Assembly (NCBI GenBank): GCA_012840855.1
Contig: DUVX01000094.1
Location: 1 to 33,382 of the forward strand
DNA length: 33,382 nucleotides
Source: Bacillota bacterium
GTDB taxonomy: Bacteria > Bacillota > Dethiobacteria > DTU022
Direction: 5' to 3'
The notes below the pieces were generated by a model, which was not told the origin of the DNA, searched no databases, and worked only from the letters and a program-made list of their open reading frames with translations. The stretch's first letter is position 1. Each line of letters opens with the position of its first letter. Made by a program: the position numbers and the translations under genes. This document shows, piece after piece, positions 1 through 10,027 of the stretch.

Positions 1-74
1 GCCATTAGCTCAGCTGGTAGAGCACCTGACTCTTAATCAGGGTGTCCCGGGTTCGAAACCTGGATGGCCCACCA
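1..74 (+). tRNA. tRNA-Lys(CTT), missing its first two bases at the window edge
   Basis: A cloverleaf can be drawn by eye. The 3' acceptor strand ATGGCCC (64-70) needs GGGCCAT on the 5' side, but the window begins at the third base of that strand. The anticodon stem CCTGA/TCAGG encloses the loop CTCTTAA with anticodon CTT (Lys, codon AAG). The T arm contains GTTCGAAA, the discriminator is A71, and CCA is encoded at 72-74. A rho-independent terminator follows directly. The minus-strand giant-gene operon starts on its 3' side, a typical insertion position for acquired islands. Confidence 0.95.
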
Positions 75-86
75 GTAGAAATGTTT

Positions 87-125
87 AAGCGGCAGGAAGG
101 CAAGCCTTCTGCCGCTTTGTCTTTT
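87..125 (+). terminator. Rho-independent terminator of tRNA-Lys
   Basis: The arms 87-95 and 109-117 (AAGCGGCAG/CTGCCGCTT) pair perfectly. After a single bulged G at 96, AAGGC pairs with GCCTT around a two-base AA loop. The stem is followed by TGTCTTTTT. The T-rich side points to plus-strand transcription, that is the end of the tRNA-Lys unit. The hairpin might also slow minus-strand transcription leaving the helicase gene, whose stop lies at 234. Confidence 0.85.
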
Positions 126-233
126 TGCAAAAAAGAGCAACCCGGTTTGCGTGGTATAATGGGCAGTCTAACATCCCAATAATTATATTAAGGATCAGCC
201 CCTTCAGTCGGCCGGGAATAAATAATGTCCCGC

Positions 234-3200
234 TTACCTCAATAACATTTTTAAAAAATCAATTGCCTTCCGCCGGTTCAAAAGTTCATGGCAAAATTGG
301 TTCCGATAGTGACGAAGGCACCCATAGCAGCTGGTGTCCGCCTCATTACCGCCACAATCGCATCGTTCTAACCGGAGCAGTGCTGAATCTAACATCTTTT
401 TCAGGTTGCCTGTTTGAGCAATGCGGTGCGCATGGCCGGCACCGCCTGGAACATCGTCGAAAATAACTATAGCCGGCCTGGCCTGATTACCATCAAGGTG
501 ATAAAGTACGCCGTCCAGATCCTGTCTTTCAATATCCAATGCCTCACTGCACCCCTCCAACAAGGCGTAAAGCAGTGAATACCAGAATCCCCTATCTCCG
601 TTTTGGTACCCTTCGAAAATCAACAGGGCTAAATCGGTTTCAAACTCATGACCCAAAGAATAACCCCCATAAAGGGTCCCGTCGCATTTCCCGCCCCAGC
701 TTTGAGTATGATGTCCTGATACATTTTCATCCCCAATGAGAGTATATCCGCATCTGGTGCATATCTTAAATTTTCTTTTACCAGCATTATTGATAATCGC
801 CAATTTCCCATGGGTTGCGGAGGTAACCGCAAGAGTCATATCTTTTAATTGAACCCTAACCTTGTTGCTCGTGCTGGCATCCCCTGAATAATAGATGCGG
901 GTAGCATAAGTCTTTTCCGGCCTACGCTCACCAGGTGTAGCAGGCGCTTCCCAGCTAGCAATGAATCCATAATCAGGAACGATAAAAGTACCTCTGTTGC
1001 TTCCCGTCAGCGTATTTCCGCAATTGGCACATTGTCCTAATGACTGGTTGAATTCCGCTCTACTTCGTGTATAACTTTGACAATAGTCACAGATAGCATA
1101 GTGAAACCTTTCCCACTCCCAGCCACCTCCATCCTGCATTTTGGGAGAACGCTTGATATAACGGCTGGTCCATAGCTTTCCCCCGGCTACCACTTCACTG
1201 CTCGGAGCATACTCGGAAAGTGCAATCCGTAAGTCTCTTTGCAGCTCAAGGCGCTGCGCTTCTTCGCCATGATGAGTCAAAAGTAGCTCTACCACATCAA
1301 CAGGAAAACCGTACTTGGGAATGACATTGCGGCTAGATAAAAAATCTAGTAAAGGTTTCCTTTTTAGTGTCCGGATCAGTCTTAAAATATAATCGGAAGG
1401 TCTCTGCTCCCGTATGTGTTTATCCATAACCTGCTGCAACTGTTCAATATCTTTTACTATTTCCCGGTAAGCTTTCGCTAGAACTCCTTTCTCATTGTCT
1501 AACAGACCGTCTACCCAACCCCAGTTATCGATCTGTAATTTCTCGCGCAACTCCGGTGGCACAATGCGAATAAGAGACCTTTTTATATAATCAGGTTTTT
1601 GCTCGATGAAAGCCTGGAGGAGTACCGGCCCGGGCGGATCCGACAAAAAGAAGTTCGCGACTTTGCCAAATTTGTCTGCATGTCGCTTCCAGAAAGCCGC
1701 CAAAACCACTGCGTATAGATGCCGCCGCACTACCTTTTCATTAGCTATTTTAAAATAGGGCACTCCTATTTTACCAGCAACCATGCGCCACGGCTCCGCA
1801 AAATGGTTAAGGTCGTGAGAACGGCGTTGGGCAAAGGTCAGGGTAAAGGCAGTCGAGTCGGTGCGCCGGCCAGCGCGGCCAGCTCTTTGAACGTAATTAG
1901 CAGCGGAGGGAGGCACATTTCGCATGAATACCGCTTCTAACTCACCTACATCGACTCCCAGTTCAAAGGTGGTAGAACAGCTTAAAATGTTGACCTTGCC
2001 GCCAATAAAATCGGCCTGCAAGCCCGCCGCAGCTTGTCCAGTTAGCTGGGCGGTATGCTCTTCAGTTCTTGCCGCAAGGGGTAGTGTTTCTTTATAAAGC
2101 CTGCGATAATGGTTTTCAGCAAGGACGATATCCGGGTCACAATCCTCTAGGGTACCATCGCACCGGTAGCTGGGACAGGTTCCCCTGATATTGTGCAGTG
2201 TAATGCTGTGGCATTTGTTGCAGCGAAACCAGATAATTTCTTTATTGATTATTCCGGGCTGCAATTCCCAGAAATTATACCTGACCCTGTAAGCGGCTCC
2301 TTCCCCCTGGATATGATCCTGTACAAAGATATCTTTCCAGCAACTATGTGGGTTTTCAAGGGCGAGAGAACTATCCCAAAGACGCCGCAATGCAGTACGA
2401 CAATCATCAACGGAGATAGGGGCACCAATTTTATTTACAAGACGAGTCAGGTAGTCTAGTCGCGCGTTCATTCTCCCGCTGGCGGCGGAGCTCCAGCTAA
2501 AAATACCCTTTTTGCGTACAGCTTTATGTTCACGGAAATAGTACTCCCTGTTACGCGGTTGAAAAAAAACATCCGACGGCGCAGCATTGTCAGGAAACAG
2601 GACTGCTCCCTTCATCCTTAAGGTGTCAAGCAATACTTGAAAGAGTGTCCATACTTCATCACCTGATAAATTCCAAGGCGGACGCATCATAGCTGGAGGT
2701 GCAACCCAATGAGCCGGTTTCACAAGTGCAAAACCAAGTAGGCCCAGCCCTTCCAGGCTTAGTCTTCGATCAAAGCCCAAAAGTTCATACATAAGCCACT
2801 TCCAGATTTCATTGGTCTGCTCTTGATCACTCATTTCGGGAAAGAGGTTCAGCTCTTTAACTTTTCGCTGTAAAGGCCCAACCAGGTCTTGCAAATGCCA
2901 TTTATTCCCAATGACTTCGTTGCTGTGTTCCCTCAAAACCCTTATGATCAAGTTGCGCCGCAAAATCTGCAAGTAAGTCCGGTTGAAGTAAGGAGCAAAA
3001 AAAGCTGCATCCTGCCTGCTGTCCGAAAAAACCAACAACTTGCGGGCAGCTTCAAGCTGTAAGCCGCTTTCTCTGACTGATGGAGCCCGGGTACTGCTCC
3101 ATCCACCGTGTTTTTCTATTCGTTCATTCCGCGGATATTCGATCATCTTGGGCCTTATTTGCTGATAAAGAGAGGTGGCAAGTACACTGGCAGCTGCATC

Positions 3201-5102
3201 GGTACCCACGGAAAAACGCCTGAGCATCCCGTGGGGGGAAAACCGGCCACAAACGTGGCAGGTGGTCACTTTACCGGCCTTGGAAGGAAGGAGATATACC
3301 TCCTGAAAGGACGGTTTTTCGCAGCGGCACTGGAATAACAAAACATTACACTTGTCAATCTTGCCGCAACTAGCGCAAAGCTTATATCGTTCCAGATTGG
3401 CCAAATTATCGGCTGCGCTCTGAAATCCCACCTCTTCGTCTTCATCCAGCTCTTCCACTATTTCCGTATCTGCAGGCAGCAAATAGGTTGCCGATTGCCG
3501 ATCATCTTTCGGTTGGACAAAATAGTTTCCATCCTTTAAAAACTGAATTTCGCCAACTAGGTAAACGGCGCCGCACCCATGGCAAATAGCCAGCTCTACA
3601 ACCTGGTATTCAGCATCGGACTGCTTAACTTTTTCATGTCGCGCTAAAAAAAGCTGCTTTTGCGGTGCTAAACTGAGATAAGTCCCTTCTATAGCCCGGA
3701 CAAAGACGTGGTATCTTGCCGGTAACAAAGCTTGATCTTCTACACCTGAACGCGCCTTTACGGCCAGATTCACCAGTGCCGCCACCAGTCTGGCCGCACG
3801 CAGGTCCCCTGAATATTCTGGAAAAATATCGGCAGCCGCCTCGACAAGGTAGCGTGGTTCCTTCTCCAACTGTTTCTGCAGTTGAATTAAGTTAAGGTCA
3901 CCCTTTAAAACCTCGTAAATAAATAGAGAACTTCCGCGCTTAACCCCACATTTCGACTTCGCTTCTTTGAGAACTGAAACGGGGATTCCAGCCTTTTTCC
4001 CGCTTTCTATCAGTTGGTGAAGGATAGTGTCATCAGCGAAACCTCGGTCAACGATAGACTGCCAGTTAAGGTATACTTCCGGGTTGGGCCGCCCCCAGCC
4101 TCGCTTTTCCGGGGCCACCTTACGTCGTATAGCTCCAATTATGTCCTTATCAGTAAAAGTCTCTCCAAAGAGACGATTGGCAAACAAAGCCACACCACCA
4201 TAATCCTCCTCCCCCTGACCCAATGTAGCGCTTGTAGCTATACAGCGGAGCCTACCTGCTTCGCTATTCGCAACCCGGTCCTTTAACCTACGCAATAGCA
4301 TGGCAATTTCAATACCTTTTGCTCCAGTATAGGTGTGGACTTCATCGAGAACTAGAAAACGCCATCTGCTGGCATAAGGACCGTCAAAGAAAACATTATC
4401 CTGGGGCCTCAGTAAAAGGTACTCAAGCATTGCGTAATTTGTAAGCAGGATATGAGGCGGTTGGTCCCACATTTGTTCCCGCGAAATCATTTCGTTAGGT
4501 AAGGGCTCCTGCTTAAACATCTTCCTGTACAGATCTGCAGCTGCCTTTTGTTTCTTTTCCGTTTCTCCGGTGTATCGCCCGAATGTTATCTCTGGGCAGT
4601 TAGACAGCAACTTTCTCAATCGGCCTAGCTGATCGTTGGCCAGAGCGTTCATTGGATAAAGTAGTAGCGCCCGCACACCCTCGTTAAGTTTACCCTGTTC
4701 TTTTTGCTTTAAAAGGTGGTTAAGTATTGGAATCATAAATATCTCAGTTTTACCGCTGCCCGTACCTGTAGCCACGACAATATTGCGTTTGCCAGAGATA
4801 ATTTTACGTATTGCCATTTCTTGATGCCGATAAAGCGGCCTTTCCAGAGGCAGCGATTCGCTCGCCAAGAGCCTGAAGCTGTCGACCATTAGCCCCTCGT
4901 CAATTAAGTCATGCAAGGTAATATCCCCCATGAAGGGTGGTGTAGCCTCCAGGATCGGCCCCTTGACAAAACGTCCGGGCCTATACAGTTCCTGACGAAA
5001 CATTTTTCGCAAGCCTTCGTCACGAAGATGGAAAGTTGTGTCCAGGTAGTTTAGGTAACTGCGGTTTATTGCTTCAGTAGCTTTTATAGGATCTATACTC
5101 AC
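234..5102 (-). CDS. Giant DEVH-box superfamily 2 helicase with DUF1998/MZB-type C-terminus (Druantia DruE-like)
   Basis: This 1622-residue protein is a predicted ATP-dependent nucleic-acid helicase or translocase. Walker A GTGSGKT lies at about 113-119, the DEVH box at 253-256, SAT at 291-293 and motif VI QRAGRAGRR near 1071. Between the two helicase lobes is a long insert with CxxC pairs near 505, 577, 613 and 957. The C-terminus carries further pairs near 1334, 1357 and 1446, and ends in the cysteine cluster CDCGG...CYGC near 1577 that is usual for the MZB/DUF1998 zinc region. The start is GTG at 5102, six bases after AAAGGAGG. It overlaps the 3' end of the upstream giant gene by 29 bp, so the two are probably translationally coupled. 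A large DUF1998 helicase beside one large coiled-coil protein matches type III Druantia (DruH-DruE). DISARM splits these functions between DrmA and DrmB, so it fits less well. The helicase call is firm; the defence assignment is inference. Confidence 0.9.
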   Translation of the reverse strand: MSIDPIKATEAINRSYLNYLDTTFHLRDEGLRKMFRQELYRPGRFVKGPILEATPPFMGDITLHDLIDEGLMVDSFRLLASESLPLERPLYRHQEMAIRKIISGKRNIVVATGTGSGKTEIFMIPILNHLLKQKEQGKLNEGVRALLLYPMNALANDQLGRLRKLLSNCPEITFGRYTGETEKKQKAAADLYRKMFKQEPLPNEMISREQMWDQPPHILLTNYAMLEYLLLRPQDNVFFDGPYASRWRFLVLDEVHTYTGAKGIEIAMLLRRLKDRVANSEAGRLRCIATSATLGQGEEDYGGVALFANRLFGETFTDKDIIGAIRRKVAPEKRGWGRPNPEVYLNWQSIVDRGFADDTILHQLIESGKKAGIPVSVLKEAKSKCGVKRGSSLFIYEVLKGDLNLIQLQKQLEKEPRYLVEAAADIFPEYSGDLRAARLVAALVNLAVKARSGVEDQALLPARYHVFVRAIEGTYLSLAPQKQLFLARHEKVKQSDAEYQVVELAICHGCGAVYLVGEIQFLKDGNYFVQPKDDRQSATYLLPADTEIVEELDEDEEVGFQSAADNLANLERYKLCASCGKIDKCNVLLFQCRCEKPSFQEVYLLPSKAGKVTTCHVCGRFSPHGMLRRFSVGTDAAASVLATSLYQQIRPKMIEYPRNERIEKHGGWSSTRAPSVRESGLQLEAARKLLVFSDSRQDAAFFAPYFNRTYLQILRRNLIIRVLREHSNEVIGNKWHLQDLVGPLQRKVKELNLFPEMSDQEQTNEIWKWLMYELLGFDRRLSLEGLGLLGFALVKPAHWVAPPAMMRPPWNLSGDEVWTLFQVLLDTLRMKGAVLFPDNAAPSDVFFQPRNREYYFREHKAVRKKGIFSWSSAASGRMNARLDYLTRLVNKIGAPISVDDCRTALRRLWDSSLALENPHSCWKDIFVQDHIQGEGAAYRVRYNFWELQPGIINKEIIWFRCNKCHSITLHNIRGTCPSYRCDGTLEDCDPDIVLAENHYRRLYKETLPLAARTEEHTAQLTGQAAAGLQADFIGGKVNILSCSTTFELGVDVGELEAVFMRNVPPSAANYVQRAGRAGRRTDSTAFTLTFAQRRSHDLNHFAEPWRMVAGKIGVPYFKIANEKVVRRHLYAVVLAAFWKRHADKFGKVANFFLSDPPGPVLLQAFIEQKPDYIKRSLIRIVPPELREKLQIDNWGWVDGLLDNEKGVLAKAYREIVKDIEQLQQVMDKHIREQRPSDYILRLIRTLKRKPLLDFLSSRNVIPKYGFPVDVVELLLTHHGEEAQRLELQRDLRIALSEYAPSSEVVAGGKLWTSRYIKRSPKMQDGGGWEWERFHYAICDYCQSYTRSRAEFNQSLGQCANCGNTLTGSNRGTFIVPDYGFIASWEAPATPGERRPEKTYATRIYYSGDASTSNKVRVQLKDMTLAVTSATHGKLAIINNAGKRKFKICTRCGYTLIGDENVSGHHTQSWGGKCDGTLYGGYSLGHEFETDLALLIFEGYQNGDRGFWYSLLYALLEGCSEALDIERQDLDGVLYHLDGNQARPAIVIFDDVPGGAGHAHRIAQTGNLKKMLDSALLRLERCDCGGNEADTSCYGCLRHYRNQFCHELLNRRKAIDFLKMLLR

Positions 5103-8100
5103 GATAATCCTCCTTTCTTTTATAAAATCCGGCTTGTGACATCAACTGAATCCACTTCTTCTCCTGAGCCAGCAATTTTAATGCGAGTCCTTGGATATCT
5201 TTACGGGCTTCCGGTAGATCATCACCTAAATTTGCGCTCTTACTGTCAAACAACGGAATCCATTTTATGATCGGTAGGGCGTTGCTTACCTTCTGTAACC
5301 AGGGCCAAATATCCCATATCACCATCAATCTGGCTTTAATTGTACTGTAATTGGGAATAAAGCTCTTACATGAGGGGCTTTCCAGTATGCTGGAATGTTT
5401 GTACCAGGCTGCCGTGTTGGGTAAAAGTTTTCCACAGCCCGTACACAGAGCTCCGCTTTTAAGTTTTATGGTGATTTTTTTCTGGGCTGCATCAAATTCC
5501 AGCCTGGCTTCCTTACTGGTACCATCGGCCAACTGAAATGTGAAGAAGGCTTCATTGCGCCCTTCTTGTAAAGCTTTCACAATACTAACTCCATTGGAAG
5601 CACTAAGTAGAATGTCGTGCTGAAAATCTTTTGCCTCAGCAAGTTTCATTGTGGCAATATCACAACCGCCTAGCTGCATGGCCAGTCTGGTCTCGTTATC
5701 CAGGTAAAAATATAGGGGAGCCGGCTCGGGGATTACAGAGTAAATGTACGCAGCAGGCTCTGTCAGCGCCTTTATCCCAATCCAATGGGATACTTTTTTC
5801 TGAGCTGTAACAGTCGCCTGAAATAAACCGCTCACCCCAGTCGATGTTCTGCAGGATGAGTAAAACCAATCTCGCTTTTTTCTGCCGATAATCTTAATTT
5901 TGATGGGCAAGCCGTCTCCGCCGCCAGAGACCTTACCGCGAACCTGTAGTTTGTTGTCATCCAGCCACCGGGCCTCCCACCACGTTATATTAACAGGAGT
6001 ATCCAAAATCTCAGCTACAGCAATGTTAGTGACATTACCGGGGAAAACCGGCTTAGTATGGCTTGAGCTCCAGGGATCAATCAGGGCAAACTCCAGTACA
6101 TAAGATCCCGCGGGGAGTTCTTCCGCCTTAACCCTAATATCCATTTTACTTACCCCATCTGGAATAGGAAATTGTTTCACGGGTTCTAACCAGGGCCTAT
6201 TTTTGTCCCATAATCTTAACGTCCTACTCCCTGCCTTACCGAGATCCCTCCAGGATACAGCTAGATAACGCATCCCTTTTGATTTTTTTTGCCTGAAAGC
6301 AATGTCTTCAACTGTCCATGCTGCCCTTACCCGGAACAGCAAGCTATTTGCAATAATTTCATTAGTTTCCCGGCTCCTGATAGCTAAGCGAAAAGACGGC
6401 AACCCTGATCTGGCTTTCAGGGTATCGGTAAAAGGCAGCAAATTAAATTGAACCAATCCCTGTTTTATTTCTGCCTCGTACTTTTGTTCTGTTCCCTCTA
6501 TGAAAAGCTGGATGCATCCTTTCAAATAAAAGGGTACAGCGATAAAAAGGCACAGCTTTTCTGCATCGCTCCAATCGCCAATCCATATTTCACCAACGCC
6601 CTGGGACCAGAGGGCATGCAAACCATCACTTAGCCCTTCAATGCGCCAGCGAAGCCTAGGCACTTCAATGGATAGCGGCAAGGTAACAAGTACGTTTCCA
6701 CTTGTGCTCCAGCTCAGTTTGCCACTCACATAGCCAGCTGACTGCTCTGTTGATACCATAAATTTATTATTCAGCACTTTTTGCAGCTTTGCCGGTGAAT
6801 TCACCTGGAAGGAAAAACCCTTTGGGCAGCGTACAGAAAGCTCAACGGGCTTTTTTTCTCCATCAGGGATATATAGAGCAGACGAAAAAACTGATTCAAA
6901 CTCGGATATAAAAATAACATCAAAGCGATATTTATGTTTTTCTGGGCTCAACAGAGTAACCGTGTAGCGGCCGCATGGTTCTTCCCCCAGCAGTGAGGCC
7001 TGATCTAAGGGCAAACTTAGCGCAAGTTCATCTTGCTCCGGCAAAACCAGCTCACTCAGTAAGCATTTCTTTTCTTCTCCCGGATAACCGGCCCTGGGCC
7101 TGGAATAAACCTTCCATTCATCCATCCCATCGCACACTTCTTGGGGCAAAAGAACCATTACACTACCCTTCAGATAAAGAGGATTGTTATCATCAACTAC
7201 TACACCAGCGATCCTTTGACCCTCCAGGCGTGGGGTCATCAGCGCATCTTCACTTAAAGTAAAACTATGTCCTACTCCTTCTTTATCTACGATGCATAAC
7301 AGGTCTTCATTAATTGTTTTCAAATCTACCAGCTGCAAGCGGCAGGGTTCAGATAACTGGGCAGAGTTTTCTTCTAAGGGCCTGACCATTGGCCTTATAT
7401 AGTAGCCCATCGGCAAAAGAAACCAAACTCTCTCACGTAACAGGGGCTCACCTGACACCACGCTGCCGTATTCATCAAAGATCAAAAAGGGTAGGCCATT
7501 AATGGATATGGGTATTTGCCAGGTCCGCAGTACTTCATTACCCAAGCCTAAGGTCAATTCAATTGTACCGCCCAGTTGAGAAACGGGGAAAATAGCCGGT
7601 TCGCTTTCACCAAGATCTGCTTCCTGTAAATAAACTTTCAAGGGGTGCCTTACTATTTTCCTTTCATCAGTAATATGACTTATTTCTACCCAGGCTTCGT
7701 TTAAACCGGATAATTTAAACCTTTGCCGGGGCAGGTAAATGCAAGGGCTGCCAGCCCGATCAAGCTTTAGTTCCGGGGATAGTATCCTTGTCCTGGTCAA
7801 ACCTTGAGCAACACTTATGCCGGTTGATTTGGACTGCCGGTCATCCCACCACCGAAAAAAAGCATCTACCACCCTTGATGGCAGCGACTGGCCAGTACTC
7901 ATGGGGAGAGCTTTCCCGGCCATCGTTTGAGCAGTCAAAAGTACAGACTCATAGAGCCATTCCCCAGCCCATTCCTTACCGTAGAGGATAAAGCGTCGGA
8001 TCGGCTTGTCCAGGTAGAGAAGGGGCCTGGATACGCTTTGTAGCGCGCTTTCGCTCCTTAAGAACTCCCTTGTTTTTTCTTCACATAGTGATTTTAGTTT

Positions 8101-10023
8101 GCGAAACAGAGTGAGCAGCTCCTCCAGGCTGTGAGCCTGCAATTCATCAGTAAAGCCTTGCTCCTCTTCTACAGTCAGTTCGCGCTGCAGCTCTTTAATG
8201 CGGCTGCGCCTCAAACGTATTTGACTTAATAGCTCAGCCCCGCGCTGCAAGTCACCATCTCCCAGTATGCAGAGAGCTTGATCTAGTTTGTTGATTTTTT
8301 CTTGAATATTCTCTCTTTCAGCCTCCAGCCCATTCAATTCTTCTTTGTAGTCGCCGAGCCTCGATTCAGCTTCTTCAGCTTGCTGTTTTTTATCAAAGGC
8401 TTCGTTAATAGACCTTTGAACATAGCTCAATGTTTTTTCCAAATTTTCTCCATCCAGATCAAGGCTACCAGGTGTAAACGTAGCCGCAGTTTCAGCTACG
8501 CTTTGTTTCCAGGTTCTAAGGCGTTTTTCTGCTTTGGTTAGCCGATCTGTTATATCAAGATATTCCGCATATTCTTTGCACAGTGTATTCACTATAGCCT
8601 TTATTTCTCCGGACGGTTTACCCCAAAAGGACACCCCAGGGGTATATAAATTTCCTGCCAGTCGGTAAACTTTTGCTCTTAGTTCGGACATTGGAAGCTG
8701 CAATTGAACAAATTCCTGCGTTATAATTTTAAGCCGCCTTGCCCGTTGTGTCGCTAGCCTGTTATCGAGCAGACAGCGATGCCAGGCAAGCCCCAAGAGA
8801 GTAAGTCCAGCGGCCGGTATAAGCCATAGAATTGGCCGAGATGGTAGCACAACAGAGAAAATAGCCCCGGCGATAAGCAATGGTAAACTGGGCCAAAAAA
8901 GTAAACTTAACCGGACCGGTTTAGGGTCAATGCTTGATATTTCTTTTTCTTTTTCCGACAGCCTGTCCCACAACTTGGCGCCTTCATCCAAACTGGCAAG
9001 CAGTTCAACCCAACAGATTTCCTCTAGCATGGCTTCGAACTGATCAGGGTCGGATCGCTCTGCTTCCATTTCTCTGAGACAACACTGCAGTTTTTCGATA
9101 CTCCACTGGCTCTTTTCCCAAAGGCAGGTTATACTTTTTTCTACTTCAGACAGCTCTTCTCTATACACCCGCATTAGTTCTTCGACGTCCCCCGCCGCCC
9201 TGACAATCAAGCTATCTTCCTGATCATAGTTTTCAATGGCTCCTAAGCATTCCGAAATTTGCTCATTTATTGTTGTTTGTTTTGATTGAATGACCGCCAG
9301 TTCCATCAGCAATCTTTTCCGTGTTTTTTCGTAGTCATCGGGAAGCTCTACAGCAAGCCCCTGCAAGAAACCAAGCTGCCTTTGCAATTCATAATCTTCT
9401 TTTTTAATTTTTAACAGTTTCTCAACCCGAGCTTGTTTTTTTTGCAATTGAATCTGTTCTTCTTTTAACTTTTGATTAACCCTGACAAGCTTATGGTTTT
9501 TATTTTCCAATGCCCTCAAATCAGACAGGTATGCTTTGACATCATCCTTATCGATTAAGTCCCCCATAACGACAGGCTGAATTAACTGATCGAAATACTC
9601 ATACAAACAACTCTGGGGTATGCCGCCGTGCAACAAAATGTTGGCAACATATTTGTGGGCTTCAGGGATTTCAATGACAGGTTTTTGCCGCTGCTTTAAA
9701 AAATCAATGAATTTTTGCCCTACCCTAGTCTGCCAGTTTGGTTCATTTAAACCAACAAAATCAGCCAGCGTGGTCCAATAATCACCTTCATTGTAAAAGT
9801 GAATTCCATGGCCCACCAGGTAACAGGCCAGGGTAGCAGGAGTGTTTTCTGTTAAATACTTAACTCCTTGAGGAAGGTTGTCCTTTAAGCGCTCCTTGAC
9901 TAGCGCGCTCAGTTTTAAAACTTCCTCTTTGCTAAGTTCAATTTGGCCGATAAACTCTACCCTGCCGACAGGCTCAACCAGCGCTTTTTCACATTCAATC
10001 AAGCTTGAGCAATTATTTAGCAT
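5074..10023 (-). CDS. Giant coiled-coil protein with central membrane hairpin and C-terminal zinc-knuckle-like motif; helicase partner (DruH-like by position)
   Basis: I do not recognise the family with certainty. The N-terminal roughly 150 residues look like a folded domain with aromatic motifs (HFYNEGDYW, LLHGGIPQ). Long charged coiled coils follow at about 160-350 and 450-640. They are interrupted near 368-413 by two adjacent hydrophobic segments joined by a short SRP-containing turn, which reads as a membrane hairpin. The C-terminal two-thirds is beta-rich with several probable Ig-like or sandwich repeats. Near residue 1522 a CTGCGK motif with a later His and Cys suggests a zinc knuckle. 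I prefer the ATG at 10023 (1649 residues). It has AGGTGA four bases upstream, and the 17 extra codons up to an earlier ATG at 10074 overlap the end of another protein-like reading frame. The gene overlaps the helicase gene by 29 bp. A role in antiphage defence is inferred from context only. Confidence 0.85.
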   Translation of the reverse strand: MLNNCSSLIECEKALVEPVGRVEFIGQIELSKEEVLKLSALVKERLKDNLPQGVKYLTENTPATLACYLVGHGIHFYNEGDYWTTLADFVGLNEPNWQTRVGQKFIDFLKQRQKPVIEIPEAHKYVANILLHGGIPQSCLYEYFDQLIQPVVMGDLIDKDDVKAYLSDLRALENKNHKLVRVNQKLKEEQIQLQKKQARVEKLLKIKKEDYELQRQLGFLQGLAVELPDDYEKTRKRLLMELAVIQSKQTTINEQISECLGAIENYDQEDSLIVRAAGDVEELMRVYREELSEVEKSITCLWEKSQWSIEKLQCCLREMEAERSDPDQFEAMLEEICWVELLASLDEGAKLWDRLSEKEKEISSIDPKPVRLSLLFWPSLPLLIAGAIFSVVLPSRPILWLIPAAGLTLLGLAWHRCLLDNRLATQRARRLKIITQEFVQLQLPMSELRAKVYRLAGNLYTPGVSFWGKPSGEIKAIVNTLCKEYAEYLDITDRLTKAEKRLRTWKQSVAETAATFTPGSLDLDGENLEKTLSYVQRSINEAFDKKQQAEEAESRLGDYKEELNGLEAERENIQEKINKLDQALCILGDGDLQRGAELLSQIRLRRSRIKELQRELTVEEEQGFTDELQAHSLEELLTLFRKLKSLCEEKTREFLRSESALQSVSRPLLYLDKPIRRFILYGKEWAGEWLYESVLLTAQTMAGKALPMSTGQSLPSRVVDAFFRWWDDRQSKSTGISVAQGLTRTRILSPELKLDRAGSPCIYLPRQRFKLSGLNEAWVEISHITDERKIVRHPLKVYLQEADLGESEPAIFPVSQLGGTIELTLGLGNEVLRTWQIPISINGLPFLIFDEYGSVVSGEPLLRERVWFLLPMGYYIRPMVRPLEENSAQLSEPCRLQLVDLKTINEDLLCIVDKEGVGHSFTLSEDALMTPRLEGQRIAGVVVDDNNPLYLKGSVMVLLPQEVCDGMDEWKVYSRPRAGYPGEEKKCLLSELVLPEQDELALSLPLDQASLLGEEPCGRYTVTLLSPEKHKYRFDVIFISEFESVFSSALYIPDGEKKPVELSVRCPKGFSFQVNSPAKLQKVLNNKFMVSTEQSAGYVSGKLSWSTSGNVLVTLPLSIEVPRLRWRIEGLSDGLHALWSQGVGEIWIGDWSDAEKLCLFIAVPFYLKGCIQLFIEGTEQKYEAEIKQGLVQFNLLPFTDTLKARSGLPSFRLAIRSRETNEIIANSLLFRVRAAWTVEDIAFRQKKSKGMRYLAVSWRDLGKAGSRTLRLWDKNRPWLEPVKQFPIPDGVSKMDIRVKAEELPAGSYVLEFALIDPWSSSHTKPVFPGNVTNIAVAEILDTPVNITWWEARWLDDNKLQVRGKVSGGGDGLPIKIKIIGRKKRDWFYSSCRTSTGVSGLFQATVTAQKKVSHWIGIKALTEPAAYIYSVIPEPAPLYFYLDNETRLAMQLGGCDIATMKLAEAKDFQHDILLSASNGVSIVKALQEGRNEAFFTFQLADGTSKEARLEFDAAQKKITIKLKSGALCTGCGKLLPNTAAWYKHSSILESPSCKSFIPNYSTIKARLMVIWDIWPWLQKVSNALPIIKWIPLFDSKSANLGDDLPEARKDIQGLALKLLAQEKKWIQLMSQAGFYKRKEDYREYRSYKSY

Positions 10024-10027
10024 ACGC

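Noticed and set aside
1-125. Possible attachment site at the tRNA-Lys 3' end
   Set aside because: No duplicate of the tRNA 3' end and no integrase were found in the window, so an att site cannot be supported.
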